In this document: in pieces, positions 43,786 through 54,977 of the stretch | How positions within the stretch are numbered: position 1 is the first letter of the stretch | Layout of the letters: each line of letters opens with the position of its first letter | From: Thinopyrum elongatum | Taxonomy: Eukaryota; Streptophyta; Magnoliopsida; Poales; Poaceae | Reading direction: 5' to 3' | Length of the DNA: 64,000 nucleotides | NCBI GenBank assembly: GCA_011799875.1 | Contig: CM022299.1 | Location: 33,438,755 to 33,502,754, forward strand | Notes under the pieces: generated by a model | Told to the model about the DNA's origin: nothing | Seen by the model: only the letters and a program-made list of their open reading frames with translations | The model's database searches: none | Made by a program: the position numbers and the translations under genes

Positions 43786-44020
43786 CTACCTCCGTCCTGT
43801 TTTATAGGTCCTTTTTGTAGTTTGTGCCAAATTTTGACCAAAGATTTAACTAACAAAATGTTGATGCATGTCAACAAAAAGTATATCATTGGATTCGTGT
43901 TTGAACATAGTTTTCAATGATATAACTTTTGGTGACATACATGAACATTTTGTTAGTTTAACCTATGGTCAAAATTTGACACGAAATACAATGGGGACTA
44001 ATAAACCAGGACGGAGGTAG
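43786..44020. mobile_element. Stowaway-type MITE, 235 bp
   Basis: Left end CTACCTCCGTCCTGTTTTAT and right end ATAAACCAGGACGGAGGTAG are inverted repeats. TA flanks on both sides (43784-43785, 44021-44022). The inner parts also pair (CAAATTTTGACCA with TGGTCAAAATTTG), so the whole element can fold into a hairpin. Confidence 0.9.
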
Positions 44021-44154
44021 TATACGCAAACTTTCCCGCCTGCTTGTCGATGGATCGCGCCATGGAGGACTAGCACTACTGGAAGAGATAGACGAGGAGG
44101 GGGAGGACAGCTAGCTGTAGCACGGACTCCCAAGAACTTTTTTACATGCATGTT

Positions 44155-44410
44155 GCGGCCAGCCGTGGTGACGTTTGAACGCGAAGCAGTCGCGTGCACC
44201 GAGAAGCAGCGTGGGCCGCGCTCTCTCGGCTGGCGCGCCGCTTCAATGCTGACGCCAGTGAGAGGTCGTGTCCGCTCTGGCAGGGCATGAATGCGGAACT
44301 GACCGTTTCGGGCGGGAAGCGCGCGCGGGTGATGAAGAGGTTTTGGGTTGGCCAGGGCGGTCAGGAGTGGGCATGCCTGCGGTACGGACGCCCGCAAACG
44401 AGAGATGTTG
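44155..44410. other. GC-rich, CpG-rich block in AT-rich backbone
   Basis: About 250 bp of high-GC sequence (for example GGCGCGCCGCTTC, GGGAAGCGCGCGCGG) lie inside AT-rich backbone. No coding frame is convincing on either strand. It may be a GC-rich repeat or an island upstream of copy B of the gene-like locus. Confidence 0.35.
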
Positions 44411-44474
44411 GACGTACGTAAATATTGTTGCGTAATTAATAATGTAAATTGTGTGCCAGTTGGACAAATATGAT

Positions 44475-44500
44475 TGGAGATGGAGATGGAGATGGAGATG
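44475..44500 (+). repeat. (TGGAGA)n microsatellite
   Basis: Just over four units of TGGAGA lie in sequence otherwise without features. Confidence 0.85.
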
Positions 44501-45093
44501 AAAGTAAGAATTTTACATAAACACGGATATGCATGTCTATGTGTATGTGCGCGCACACACACATAGTGACGACTCTCGCGACTACTCATACACATCATCG
44601 ATGTCTCGTTCTCCCTATACACACACAAACTTAGTACCGCCTCATTTTGTTCCTAGGATAGGAATATCATAGGAGTGGGGAACAATATGAAGTGAGATAA
44701 ATGGAGTACTACTACGTACAAGAAGAAATGTACACGCACTCACTCTGCCTCCGACATACCCGCGATTACACGATGGAGCGCATTTGTACATGAAGAGGCA
44801 GCTTACGTACGTAATAATTTGACCCTTTAATTTGTTCACTTAATAATGGAGGGTCGGGGACCACACGTGAGGGATACAAACTGCGACCTGGAAGCGGAGG
44901 CGTGTTATTGATCGAGTTTTCTTTCTTGGTATGTTAAAAAAAGATTTGTGCGCCAATTTTTTTTCCGGGAACGCACGTATTCTATTAAAAACCACTGCTA
45001 TGGAGAGATTTTTTTACTCCATTGTATATACAACCTCTTGTTTGATAGGGTTTCTCACGTCTCGCTCTCTCACCCTCTCCATATCTAAACAAG

Positions 45094-45335
45094 ATGGCAG
45101 TGTCCACTCTATCTCTCTCCTCACCGGTGGTTACAGATCCGGCCGGATCCCGTCTGCTGCGGGAGGTGAGGAGGTCCGCCGTTGATGTTGTCGCCGTCGG
45201 CGATGGAGGAAGCCGATGCGCAACATCCTCTCTGAGACGGCGCCGGTGCGGAGGAAGGTCCTCCACGCCCTTGTTCACTGCCGTCGTGTGGGCAGATCCC
45301 GCCCGCCCACCTAAGCCACATCTCGCCCACCTGAG
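45094..45335 (+). pseudogene. Gene-like locus copy B, exon-like part 1 (unknown function)
   Basis: A TATA-like TGTATATACAACC (about 45020) lies 70 bp upstream of ATG 45094. The frame (MAVSTLSLSSPVVTDPAGS...) is open for 80 codons to a splice-like CTGAG/GTATAA at 45335. The nucleotide sequence around CCGGCCGGATCCCG resembles copy A at about 42080-42110. A matching acceptor follows only at 53485, because a 7.6-kb LTR element now lies in the would-be intron. No domain is recognised; the Arg/Ala-rich composition gives little confidence in translation. Confidence 0.3.
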
Positions 45336-45565
45336 GTATAACTCTTTTGGATTTCATGCTTCAGTGTACTGTGCATGCGGGTTTTTTTCTATACCACTAC
45401 CCCCCAGCTCCCCATGTATAGTAGCTAGGGTTCGTTGGCTGGTCCAACATCACCTATTTTTTACTATTATAGAGGAAAGGCCAGTCCAAAAGTTGTCCTG
45501 GTTTATCATTTATGCATCGGTGGAGGTATACATGTTTTTTTTGACAAAAAGTACATGGTGGTTGT

Positions 45566-47231
45566 TTATGTCTACTACGCAACCTTCTTCTTGTAGACTC
45601 GTGTTGGGCCTCCAAGCGTAGAGTTTTGTAGGACAGTAGCAAATTTCCCTCAAGTGGATGACCTAAGGTTTATCAATCCGTGGGAGGTGTAGGATGAAGA
45701 TGGTCTCTCTCAAACAACCCTGCAACCAAATAACAAAGAGTCTCTTGTGTCCCCAACACACCCAATACAATGGTATATTGTATAGGTGCAGTAGTTCGGC
45801 GAAGAGATGGTGATACAAGTGTAATATGGATGGTAGATATAGGTTTTTGTAATCTGAAAATATAAAAACAGCAAGGTAGCAAGTAGGAAAAGTGAGCAAA
45901 AACGGTATTGCAATGCTTGGAAACAAGGCCTAGGGTTCATACTTTCACTAGTGCAAGTTCTCTCAACAATGATAACATAATTAAATCATATGGCAATCCC
46001 TCAACGTGCGACAAAAGTCACTCCAAAGTTCCTATCGCGGAGAACATAAGATGAAATTGCTTGTAGGGTACGAAACCACCTCAAAGTTATTCTTTCCGAT
46101 CAATCCATTGAGCTATTCCTATAAGTGTCACAAACAGCCCTAGAGTTTGTAGTAAAATAACAACATATGACACACATCAATCAACCCTAATGTCACCTAG
46201 ATACTCCGATGTCACCGCAAGTATCCGTGGGCCAATTATACGATATGCATCAAACAACTTTAGATTCATAATATTCAATCCAACATAAAGAACCTCAAAC
46301 AGTTCCCCAAGATTCCTACTGGAGAAACAAGGACAAAAATGTGCATCAACCCCTATGCATATATTACCCCAATGTCACCTCGGGAATCCTCGAGTTGACT
46401 GCCAAAACATACATCAAGTGAATCAATAGAACGCCGCATTGTCACCACGGGTGTCGCACGCAAGACATACATCAAGTGTTCTCAAATCCATAATAGTATT
46501 CAATCCGATAATAGTGAAACCTCAAAGGTAAACTCAATTCATCACAAGAACGTAGAGGGGGAGAAACATCATATGATTCAACTATAGTAACAAAGCTCCC
46601 GGTACATCAAGATCGTGCCAAATCAAGAACACGAGAGAGAGTGAGATCAAACACATAGCTACTGGTACATACCCTCAGCCCCGAGGGTGAACTACTCCCT
46701 CCTCGTCATGGAGACCGCCGGGATGATGAAGATGGCCACCGGTGATGGTTTCCCCCTCCGGCAGGGTGCCGGAACGGGCTCCTGATTGGTTTTTCGTGGC
46801 TACAGAGGCTTGCAGCGGTGGAACTCCTGATCTAGGTTTATTTCTGAGGGTTTCTATATTTATAGGAATTTTTGGCGTCGGGAACAAGTTAGGGGGGTCC
46901 AGGAGGCGACAACAAGATAGGAGGGGGGGCCGCGCCCTCCACCCTTGTGGATGCCTCGTGGCTCTTCTGGGCCAACTCTTTTGCTTCGGGAGCTTCTTCT
47001 GGTCCATAAAAAATCATCGTAAATTTTAAGCTCATTTGGACTCCGTTTGATATTCCTTTTCTGGGAAACTCAAAAACAAGGAAAAAAATAGAAACTGGCA
47101 CTGGGCTCTAGGTTAATAGGTTAGTCCCCAAAATCATATAAAATAGCATATAAATGCATATAAAACATCGAAGATAGATAATATAATAGCATGGAACAAT
47201 CAAAAATTGTAGATACGTTGGAGACGTATCA
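45566..47231 (-). repeat. Left LTR (3' LTR) of the non-autonomous element
   Basis: About 1.67 kb. It ends at GACGTATCA on the plus strand. It aligns with 51604-53200 throughout, except for an extra ~60-bp GC-rich stretch near 46915-46980. The outer terminus is TTATGTCTAC rather than TGATGTCTAC, so the TG end has mutated. Confidence 0.85.
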
Positions 47232-50200
47232 AGCATCCCCTCCTGCTCGTCCTTGAGTACGTAAATGATAAAAACAGAATTTTTGATGTGGAATGCTAGC
47301 AAGTGCATAAGTTTGATCAATGATAATTTCAATCACTTTTTCTAGCATCAGAAATCATAAACAGTAGCTCATCTCATAAAACTTCTCATGATCAAGTAGC
47401 AAGCTATTCACATGTTAAAGCATAGATCATAAACTTTCTTGAAAATTAACAAACTGGGTTCTTAGTCATCAAACCATTGCAATTCATCTTATTTTCAGGA
47501 AGGGTCTATGTAAGAGCTTTGATTTAGCAAATCCCACATACTCAACTATCATATAGTCTTCCATGATTGCTACCACTCAAAGCATATTTTTAGAACAAAT
47601 AGCATCCATTGAACACAGAGAAAGATAGGGGCTTAGTGTTTCGCCTCCCAACTTATTTATCCTATAGACAATTGTCAACAATAATAATTCATGATCAAAT
47701 ATATTTGAATGACCATATATGCTTCGATCTTTCCCCACCACATGATGCTTGCCAACTAAAGAATATGTTGGAATAAGAAATTGACTCAACAAAAAAAGTA
47801 AAAGATAGGCCCTTCGCAGAGGGAAGTAGGGATTCGCAGAGTTGCCAGAGCTCGAAGCTTTTAAAACAGAGATGAACATAATTTTGAGAGGTATGCTTTC
47901 ATTGTCCACATAACAACCAAGTGTTCTCACTATCTTCCATGCTAGATACATTATAGGCGGTTCCCAAACAGAAAGATAAAGTTTTTACTCCCCCTCAACC
48001 AACAAGCACACTCCACGGCTGGTCCAAAACATTGGGTACCATCCATACAACCAACAGTCCTGGGGGAGTTTTGTTTGATATTATTTTGATTTGACTTTGA
48101 GCACGGGACTCGGCATCCCAATTACCAACCACTTTAATGTGAATGACAAGTGAATCAACACTCATCGTGAGAATAACCCACCTAGCATGGAAGATACTGA
48201 TAGCACCTAGTCGCTACATGAGCGATTCGGGCATACAAAACAGATTATTATTTGAAGGTTTAGAGTTTGGCACATGCAAATTTACTTGGAATGGTAAGTA
48301 AATACCGGATATAGGTAGATATGGTGGACACTCATGGCATGAAACGTGGTTTAAGGGTTTTTCGATGCACAAGTAGTATCTCTACTTAGTACATAAATTT
48401 TGGCTAGCAAAAGATTCTGAAAAGCAAGCACCACATGTTGGAGGATCCATAACAATATAACTTCTATACAAATATACCCAAGCATAACTCATTATGTTGT
48501 CTTCCTTGTCCAACTTCAACTAATTTGCTCAAGTTTGAAAATACTTAATGGGGCTCACAATCATAGAAGATGTCGAAGATAGTATATTTATATGTGAAAT
48601 CTCTCTTCCTTCAATATTCTTTCATGAATTGTTCAAGTGACCAATACTATGTTTGCTAACTTTCAATAAATTTACCACCTCTACTTCTTATATGTGAAGT
48701 CATTACTCCCCATGGGATAAGCATTTGAAACATATATAATTTTAGATTTATGATATTCAATTCATTCAACCATTTGCTCATAGGATATAAGTGAAGCATG
48801 TGAGTAAATGACTAACTACTCCAAAAAGATATAAGTGAAGATCAATGAGGAGTCAAATAATTAAGTAGCTATGTGAAGACTCTCTCTCATAAAGAAAATT
48901 TAGATCTTAAGTACTTTATTCAAATAGCAAGCAAAACAAAATAAAATGACATTCTAAAAATAGCACACATCGTGTGAAGAAGCAAAAAAACTTAGGCTCA
49001 ACCGATACTAACCGATAATTCTTGATGAAGAAAGGTGGGATGCCTACAGGGGCATCCCCAAGCTTAGATGCTTGAGACTTCTTGAAATATTATATTGGGA
49101 TGCCTTGGGCATCCCCAAGCTTTAGCTTTTGTGTCTCCTTAATTCCTTTTATATGATGGTTTCCCTAAATCTTAAAAACTTCATCCACACAAAACTCGAC
49201 AAGAACTCGTGAGAAAAGTTAGTATAAATCAAATGCAAAACCTTATCATTCTATACTGTAGCAAATCACTAAAATTATTATTTAACATTGCATACTAAAT
49301 GACTCTGCATATTTAATACTCCTATCCTCAAATAGAATCATTAAACAAGCAAACATATGCAAACAATGCAAACATAACAGCAATCTGTCAAAACAGGACA
49401 GTCTGTAAAGAGTGCAATTGTACTCATACTTCCCTAACTTCAAAAATTCTGAAAAATTACCACACTGTATAAAATTTGTTATTGATGAACGTGTTAACAT
49501 TTCAAGATTTAACCACTTTCTGACTTTCCATAAGAATTCAGACAATGATAGAAAACTTTCAGTTTTCAAAACAGCAACATACAGACTTGCAAAATAAGCA
49601 TGGTAAAGGCTATACTTGACACTTCTATTGAACTAAAAGATACAAAACATTATTATAAATAACAGCAAGAAATTCCTAATAAAATAAAATGACGCTCCAA
49701 GCAAAACTCATATCATGTGACGAATAAAAATATAGCTCCAAGTAAGGTTACTGATAATGTTAGAGACGAATGAGGGGGTGCCATCCGGGGCATCCACAAG
49801 CTTAGTTGCTTGGATCTTCCTTGAATATTACCTTGGGGTGCCTTGGGCATCCCGAAGCTTAGGGTTTTGTCACTCCTTATTCTCCTCATATCAATATCTC
49901 ACCCAAAACTTGAAAACTTCAATCACAGAAAACTTAATGGAACTTTGTGAGATGGGTTAGTATGATAAAACAAATCATTCACTTTAGTACTGTCAAGACA
50001 AGATTCATAATTTTTCTCACATGATGCCTACTGTACCCTATAATTTCTACAATTTATGTTAAGAAATATAAGCCATAGAAACTAGAAAACAAGCAAACTA
50101 TGCATTGAAAACAGAATCTGTCAAAAACAGAACAGTCTGCGAAGATATGAATTGTAGTCATAATTCTGTTAACCCAAAAAATTCTGAACAAATAGGAAAA

Positions 50201-50506
50201 CGTAGACAATTTGTATACCAATCAACTGTAAAAAATTCAGAGTTTTTGCACGTTCCAGTAAAATATAGGAATTTCTGTACTGGACGCAAAAGTTTCTGTT
50301 TTTGCACAGAATCAAGTCAACTATCAACCACACTATCCCAAAGGCTTTACTTGGCACTTTATTCAAACAAAAGCTATAAAACATGATTACTACAGTAGAT
50401 TAATCATGTGAACACATGAAAATAGTAGGGGTAAATGTTGGGTTGTCTCCCAACAAGTGCTTTTCTTTAATGCCTTTTTAGCTAGGCATGATGATTTCAA
50501 TGATGC
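47232..50506. other. Interior of the non-autonomous LTR element, 3' part
   Basis: AT-rich non-coding sequence. Two diverged copies of a ~0.7-kb module containing GGCATCCC.AAGCTTAG and CAGAATCTGTCAAAA...ACAGTCTG are seen at roughly 48960-49640 and 49700-50400. A small palindrome, TGTTGGGTTGTCTCCCAACA, lies at 50437-50456. Confidence 0.6.
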
Positions 50507-51478
50507 TCACATAAAAGATAAGAATTGAAACATAATGGGAGCATCATGAGGCATATGACTAGCACATTTAAGTCTAACCCACTTCCTATGAATAGGGATT
50601 TTGTGAGCAAACAATTTATGGGAACAAGAATCAAGTAGCATAGGAAGGCAAAACAAGCATGACTCCAAAATTTTCAACACATAGAGAGGAACCTTGATAT
50701 TGTTGAGATATGTAAAAGCATATGTTCCTCTCTCATAATAATTTTCAGTAGCATCATGAATGAATTCAACAATATAACCATCACATAAAGCATTATTTTC
50801 ATGATTCGTAAGCATGGAAATTTTACTATTGTCCACATAAGCAAAATTCTTCTCATTCATAATAGTAGGAGCAAATTCAACAAAATAACCATCATGTGGG
50901 GCATAATCCAATTGAAAATTAAAATCATGATGACAAGTTTCATGGTTATCATTATTCTTTATAGCATACATGTCATCACAATAATCATCATAGATAGCAA
51001 CTTTGTTCTCATAATCAATTGGAACCTCTTCCAAAATAGTGGATTCATCGCTAAATAAAGTCATGACCTCTCCAAATCCACTTTTATCAATATTGTAAAA
51101 AGATTCAACACCCTTCAAAATAGTGGGATCATTAATACCTAGAGTTGACACTCTTCCAAACCCACTTTCATCAATATAATCCTCATAAATAGGAGGCATG
51201 CTATCATCATAATAAATTTGCTCATCAAAACTTGGGGGACAAAAAATATCATGTTCATCAAACATAGCATCCCCAAGATTATGGCTTTGCATATCATTAT
51301 CATCATGGATATTCAAATAATTCATACTAACAACATTGCAATCATGCTCATCATTCAAAAACTTAGTGCCAAACATTTTATATACTTCTTTTTCTAACAC
51401 TTGAGCACAATTTTCCTTTCCATCATTTTCACAAAAGACATTAAAAAGATGAAGCATATGAGGCAACCCCAATTCCAT
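50507..51478 (-). CDS. ORF of unknown function in the non-autonomous LTR element
   Basis: A 323-codon open frame reads on the minus strand, starting MELGLPHMLHLF about 125 bp inside the functional 5' LTR. It is Asp/Asn/Glu/Tyr-rich. It has two internal near-repeats (DESGFGRVSTL...PTILKGV and DKSGFGEVMTL...STILEEV) and two later near-repeats (HDGYFVEFAPTIMNE and CDGYIVEFIHDATEN). The C-terminal third is hydrophobic and basic (LESCLFCLPMLLDSC). No gag capsid, zinc knuckle or protease motif is visible. Similar frames recur in Triticeae repeats, as far as I recall. An open frame this long in an old element is notable, but coding is unproven. Confidence 0.45.
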   Translation of the reverse strand: MELGLPHMLHLFNVFCENDGKENCAQVLEKEVYKMFGTKFLNDEHDCNVVSMNYLNIHDDNDMQSHNLGDAMFDEHDIFCPPSFDEQIYYDDSMPPIYEDYIDESGFGRVSTLGINDPTILKGVESFYNIDKSGFGEVMTLFSDESTILEEVPIDYENKVAIYDDYCDDMYAIKNNDNHETCHHDFNFQLDYAPHDGYFVEFAPTIMNEKNFAYVDNSKISMLTNHENNALCDGYIVEFIHDATENYYERGTYAFTYLNNIKVPLYVLKILESCLFCLPMLLDSCSHKLFAHKIPIHRKWVRLKCASHMPHDAPIMFQFLSFM

Positions 51479-51603
51479 TTTTTTGTAGTTTCCTTTTATA
51501 GACTAAACTAGTGATAAAACAAGAAATTAAAAGATTCAATTACAAGATCTAAAGATATACCTTCAAGCACTCACCTCCCCCGCAACGGCACCGGAAAAGA
51601 GCT

Positions 51604-53200
51604 TGATGTCTACTATGCAACCTTCTTCTTGTAGACTCGTGTTGGGCCTCCAAGCGTAGAGTTTTGTAGGACAGTAGCAAATTTCCCTTAAGTGGAGGAC
51701 CTAAGGTTTATCAATCCGTGGGAGGCATAGGATGAAGATGGTCTCTTTCAAACAACCCTGCAACCAAATAACAAAGAGTCTCTTGTGTCCCCAACACACC
51801 CAATACAATGGTATATTATATAGGTGCACTAGTTTGGCGAAGAGATGGTGATACAAGTGTAATATGGATGGTAGATATAGGTTTTGTAATCTGAAAATAT
51901 AAAAACAGCAAGGTAGCAAGTAGGAAAAGTGAGCAAAAACGGTATTGCAATGCTTGGAAACAAGGCCTAGGGTTCATACTTTCACTAGTGCAAGTTCTTT
52001 CAACAATGATAACATAATTAAATCATATGGCAATCCCTCAACGTGCGACAAAAGTCACTCCAAAGTTCCTATCACGGAGAACATAAGATGAAATTGCTTG
52101 TAGGGTATGAAACCACCTCAAAGTTATTCTTTCCGATCAATCCATTGAGATATTCCTATAAGTGTCACAAACAGCCCTAGAGTTCACAGTAAAATAACAC
52201 CATATGACACTCATCAATCAACCCTAATGTCACCTAGATACTCCAATGTCACCACAAGTATCCGTGGGTCAATTATACGATATGCATCAAACAACTTCAG
52301 ATTCATAATATTCAATCGAACATAAAGAACCTCAAAGAGTGCCCCAAGATTCCTACCGGAGAAACAAGGACGAAAACATGCATCAACCCCTATGCATAGA
52401 TTACCCCAATGTCACCTTGGGAATCCGCTAGTTGAGTGCCAAAACATACATCCACTGAATCAATAGAACACCCCTTTGTCACCACGGGTGTCCCACGCAA
52501 GACATACATCAAGTGTTCTCAAATCCATAGTAGTATTCAATCCGATAATACTGAAACCTCAAAGGTAAAACTCAATTCATCACAAGAAGGTAGAGGGGGA
52601 GAAACACCATATGATTCAACTATAGTAACAAAGCTTGCGGTACATCAAGATCGTGCCAAATCAAGAACACAAGAGAGAGAGAGAGCAAACACATAGCTAC
52701 TGGTACATACCCTCAGCCCCGATGGTGAACTACTCCCTCCTCGTCATGGAGACCGCCGGGATGATGAAGATGGCCACCGGTGATGGTTTCCCCCTCCGGC
52801 ATGGTGCCGGAACGGGCTCCCGATTGGTTTTTCATGGCTACAGAGGCTTGTGGCAGCGGAACTCCCGATCTAGGTTTATTTATAGGGGTTTCTATATTTA
52901 TAGGAATTTTTGGCATCGGGAACAAGTCAGGAGGGTCCACGAGGCGATGACAAGACAGGAGGCTTCTTCTGGTCCATAAAAAATCACCGTAAATTTTCAG
53001 CTCATTTGGACTCTGTTTGATATTCCTTTTCTGTGAAACTCAAAAACAAGGAAAAAACAGAAACTGGCACTTGGCTCTAGGTTAATCGGTTAGTCCCACA
53101 AATCATATAAAATAGCATAGAAATGCATATAAAACATCCAAGATAGATAATATAATAGCATGGAACAATAAAAAATTATAGATACGTTGGAGACATATCA
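51604..53200 (-). repeat. Right LTR (5' LTR) of the non-autonomous element
   Basis: About 1.6 kb, from TGATGTCTAC to AGACATATCA on the plus strand. It is colinear with the left LTR. The functional transcription direction is minus. Confidence 0.85.
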
Positions 53201-53895
53201 ATTGTGCGGTCATTGTCCATATGCTCCTATTGCTGCTACTAATCTAAAACTATCACTGGTAAAATGAAGCAATGTCCATGTAGAGGCGTCGATAAATGCT
53301 TCTGTCCTGCTTTAGTTTTTTTTTGGTATCTTGCTTTAGTTCCCATCAAGATAATCATGATGCTTCTATTTTTTGGTGTACGTTTCATTAATTCTTATTG
53401 ACAATTAAGATGCCGCTGTTAATCTTGTTCCACTGCTAAAACAAAGTAACGACACTACTTAAATATCATTTTTTTATTTTTGCAAACAGGGATGTGTATC
53501 TCCATACTCGGGCATGTCTTCCTCAATTTTAGTGGAACTGCCCAAAATTGGATGGCCACTGTTGCTCAGCCTCATTGTCTTCTGCCAAGTGGTTCTTCCT
53601 TACTTGAGCTTGATTACCGAGAAGAAACAAACCACAGTGAGGACTGTCAAACTTCATTGGTGCCTGACCCAAACTTGATGCCAAAATCTATGATGCATCA
53701 CCACGATGACCTAGCGATGCTCATGGTTGCGTCTCATGGTTGCATCGGCTGGTGAAGCTGATCGATTTTAAATGAAGAACAAATGTCTTCCATCAGTGAT
53801 CTGTGCTTGTTACCACAAAGACGATATCCTTCATCCGTTCATCTTGGAGCAGTCATTTACGTTGGTGCAATTTTATCACACAATTGGATATGAGC
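53201..53895 (+). pseudogene. Backbone with gene-like locus copy B, exon-like part 2
   Basis: After ATTTTTGCAAACAG (acceptor-like, 53485) the sequence GGATGTGTATCTCC and then CTCAATTTTAGTGGAACTGCCCAAAA (53513-53538) parallels copy A at 42430-42461. A 91-codon frame (53480-53755) exists, but it does not join in phase with the 45094 frame; the joined frame stops after 13 codons. Likely a decayed gene or non-coding transcript. The rest of the stretch shows nothing further. Confidence 0.3.
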
Positions 53896-54478
53896 TGTCG
53901 TGGGAACGAATCTGACAGTAGAGATGGGGGGTACGTAGGAGAGGGCAGAGTCTAGGTACGGCGAGGTTGTACACTCGGATTTATGAGTTCAGGCCCCTCT
54001 CGGAGGAGGTAACAGCCCTACATCTCGGTGCCGCGGAGGCTTTGTTGATTGGAGTGTTGAGTTACAGGGGGTGAGAACCCTTGTGCAAGAGGGGAGGGGT
54101 GGCTTATATAGAGTACGCCGACCCCTCGCAGTCCTCAGTTACGCAACGGTTCAATGAGAGAATAATGTCACAAACATTACTGGTAACACCCGTGTTTAAT
54201 GATCTTTAAGGTGGCAGAGTGAACGTCCGACCGTTGCCATCCAGAGGTGACCCTAGGTCTTCTGTCCTTCGAGTGAATTCTTGTACTCCAAGTGAATAAC
54301 AATGGTCGAGTGGAATTGGGGTATCCGAGTGGATCTTCTGTCGAGTGGATTGCACCTTGTGATAATTCCAGTCGGTATCTTCTTTCTATCTTTGTAGGCC
54401 TTGGCCTCTTGTGTAGTGTCCTTGGGTAGGGCATATAGGTCAGGCCCATGACCCTACCCGAGGTTCATGTCATCGTCA
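53896..54478 (-). repeat. LTR of the second gypsy-type element
   Basis: This 583-bp LTR has TG...CA ends. It contains GCTTATATAGAG (about 54101) and the GTCGAGTGGA motifs typical of this repeat. The interior begins TTAGCCCCCGAGTGG, parallel to GTAGCCCCTGAAC after the first element's LTR. The second LTR is outside the window. Confidence 0.7.
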
Positions 54479-54852
54479 TTAGCCCCCGAGTGGATCGAAC
54501 TCAATGTCTCGGAGACACCTTTTGGGGTTCTGAAAGTATGCGGGTTGTTTAATCCTCCGTGTCGCCTTGATCGATTCTGGTTTCTTGAATATCCGAGTGG
54601 AACAAACAGCATGGCATCGAGCAGATTGGATTTGGATATCTCGGACGCGATCGATTGATTCATTGGACCCGAATTCTGCGGGATTCAAAATTTGGAGAAG
54701 CGCGCGGGCTGGCCGCAGCGCATTAAGTGGGGCAAGTGGGGAGGGACTCCTTGATCTTTGCTCCACCTTTTTCACCACGTATCAGGCTGGCGCTGGTTGT
54801 GGGATGCGCTGAGATTGCGCGGGCCCACCAGTCAGTCACTCGGACTCGCGGG

Positions 54853-54859
54853 TATAAAA
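54853..54859 (+). promoter_or_regulatory. TATA box of the antisense gene in the second gypsy element
   Basis: TATAAAA in the context GCGGGTATAAAAGTCGACG lies 125 bp upstream of ATG 54978, the same spacing as in the first gypsy element. Confidence 0.55.
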
Positions 54860-54977
54860 GTCGACGCGGCCGAGGTGTGCAATAGTGTCCTCCGCTTTTC
54901 CCCTTTCTTCCCCTTCTCTCCGCTTCTCCCACCTCAGCGCAGCACCGCTCGGCTCGTCCCCGTCGACAACCGCGAGG

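Larger units (their letters stand above)
45566..53200 (-). mobile_element. Non-autonomous LTR retrotransposon without gag-pol motifs
   Basis: Two related LTRs, 45566-47231 and 51604-53200, begin GATACGTCTCCAACGTATC-like when read on the minus strand and end GACATCA or a degenerate form. The outside pentamers are GTTGT (45561-45565) and ATTGT (53201-53205), a target duplication with one change. Next to the right LTR the minus strand reads TTTTCCGGTGCCGTTG, in the primer-site position, setting minus orientation. The 4.4-kb interior has a single long ORF of unknown family (51478-50507) and a 0.7-kb internal duplication, but no protease, reverse transcriptase or integrase. It lies inside the backbone locus called copy B. 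Confidence 0.82.

Noticed and set aside
43561..43920. 119-codon ORF on the plus strand
   Set aside because: Its second half lies in the 43786-44020 MITE and its composition is not protein-like. The first half belongs to the duplicated non-coding landmark.
44457..44640. Possible small RNA gene or hairpin near CACACACACATAG
   Set aside because: Only simple repeats (TGGAGA, CACA) are present, with no stable stem or conserved motif.
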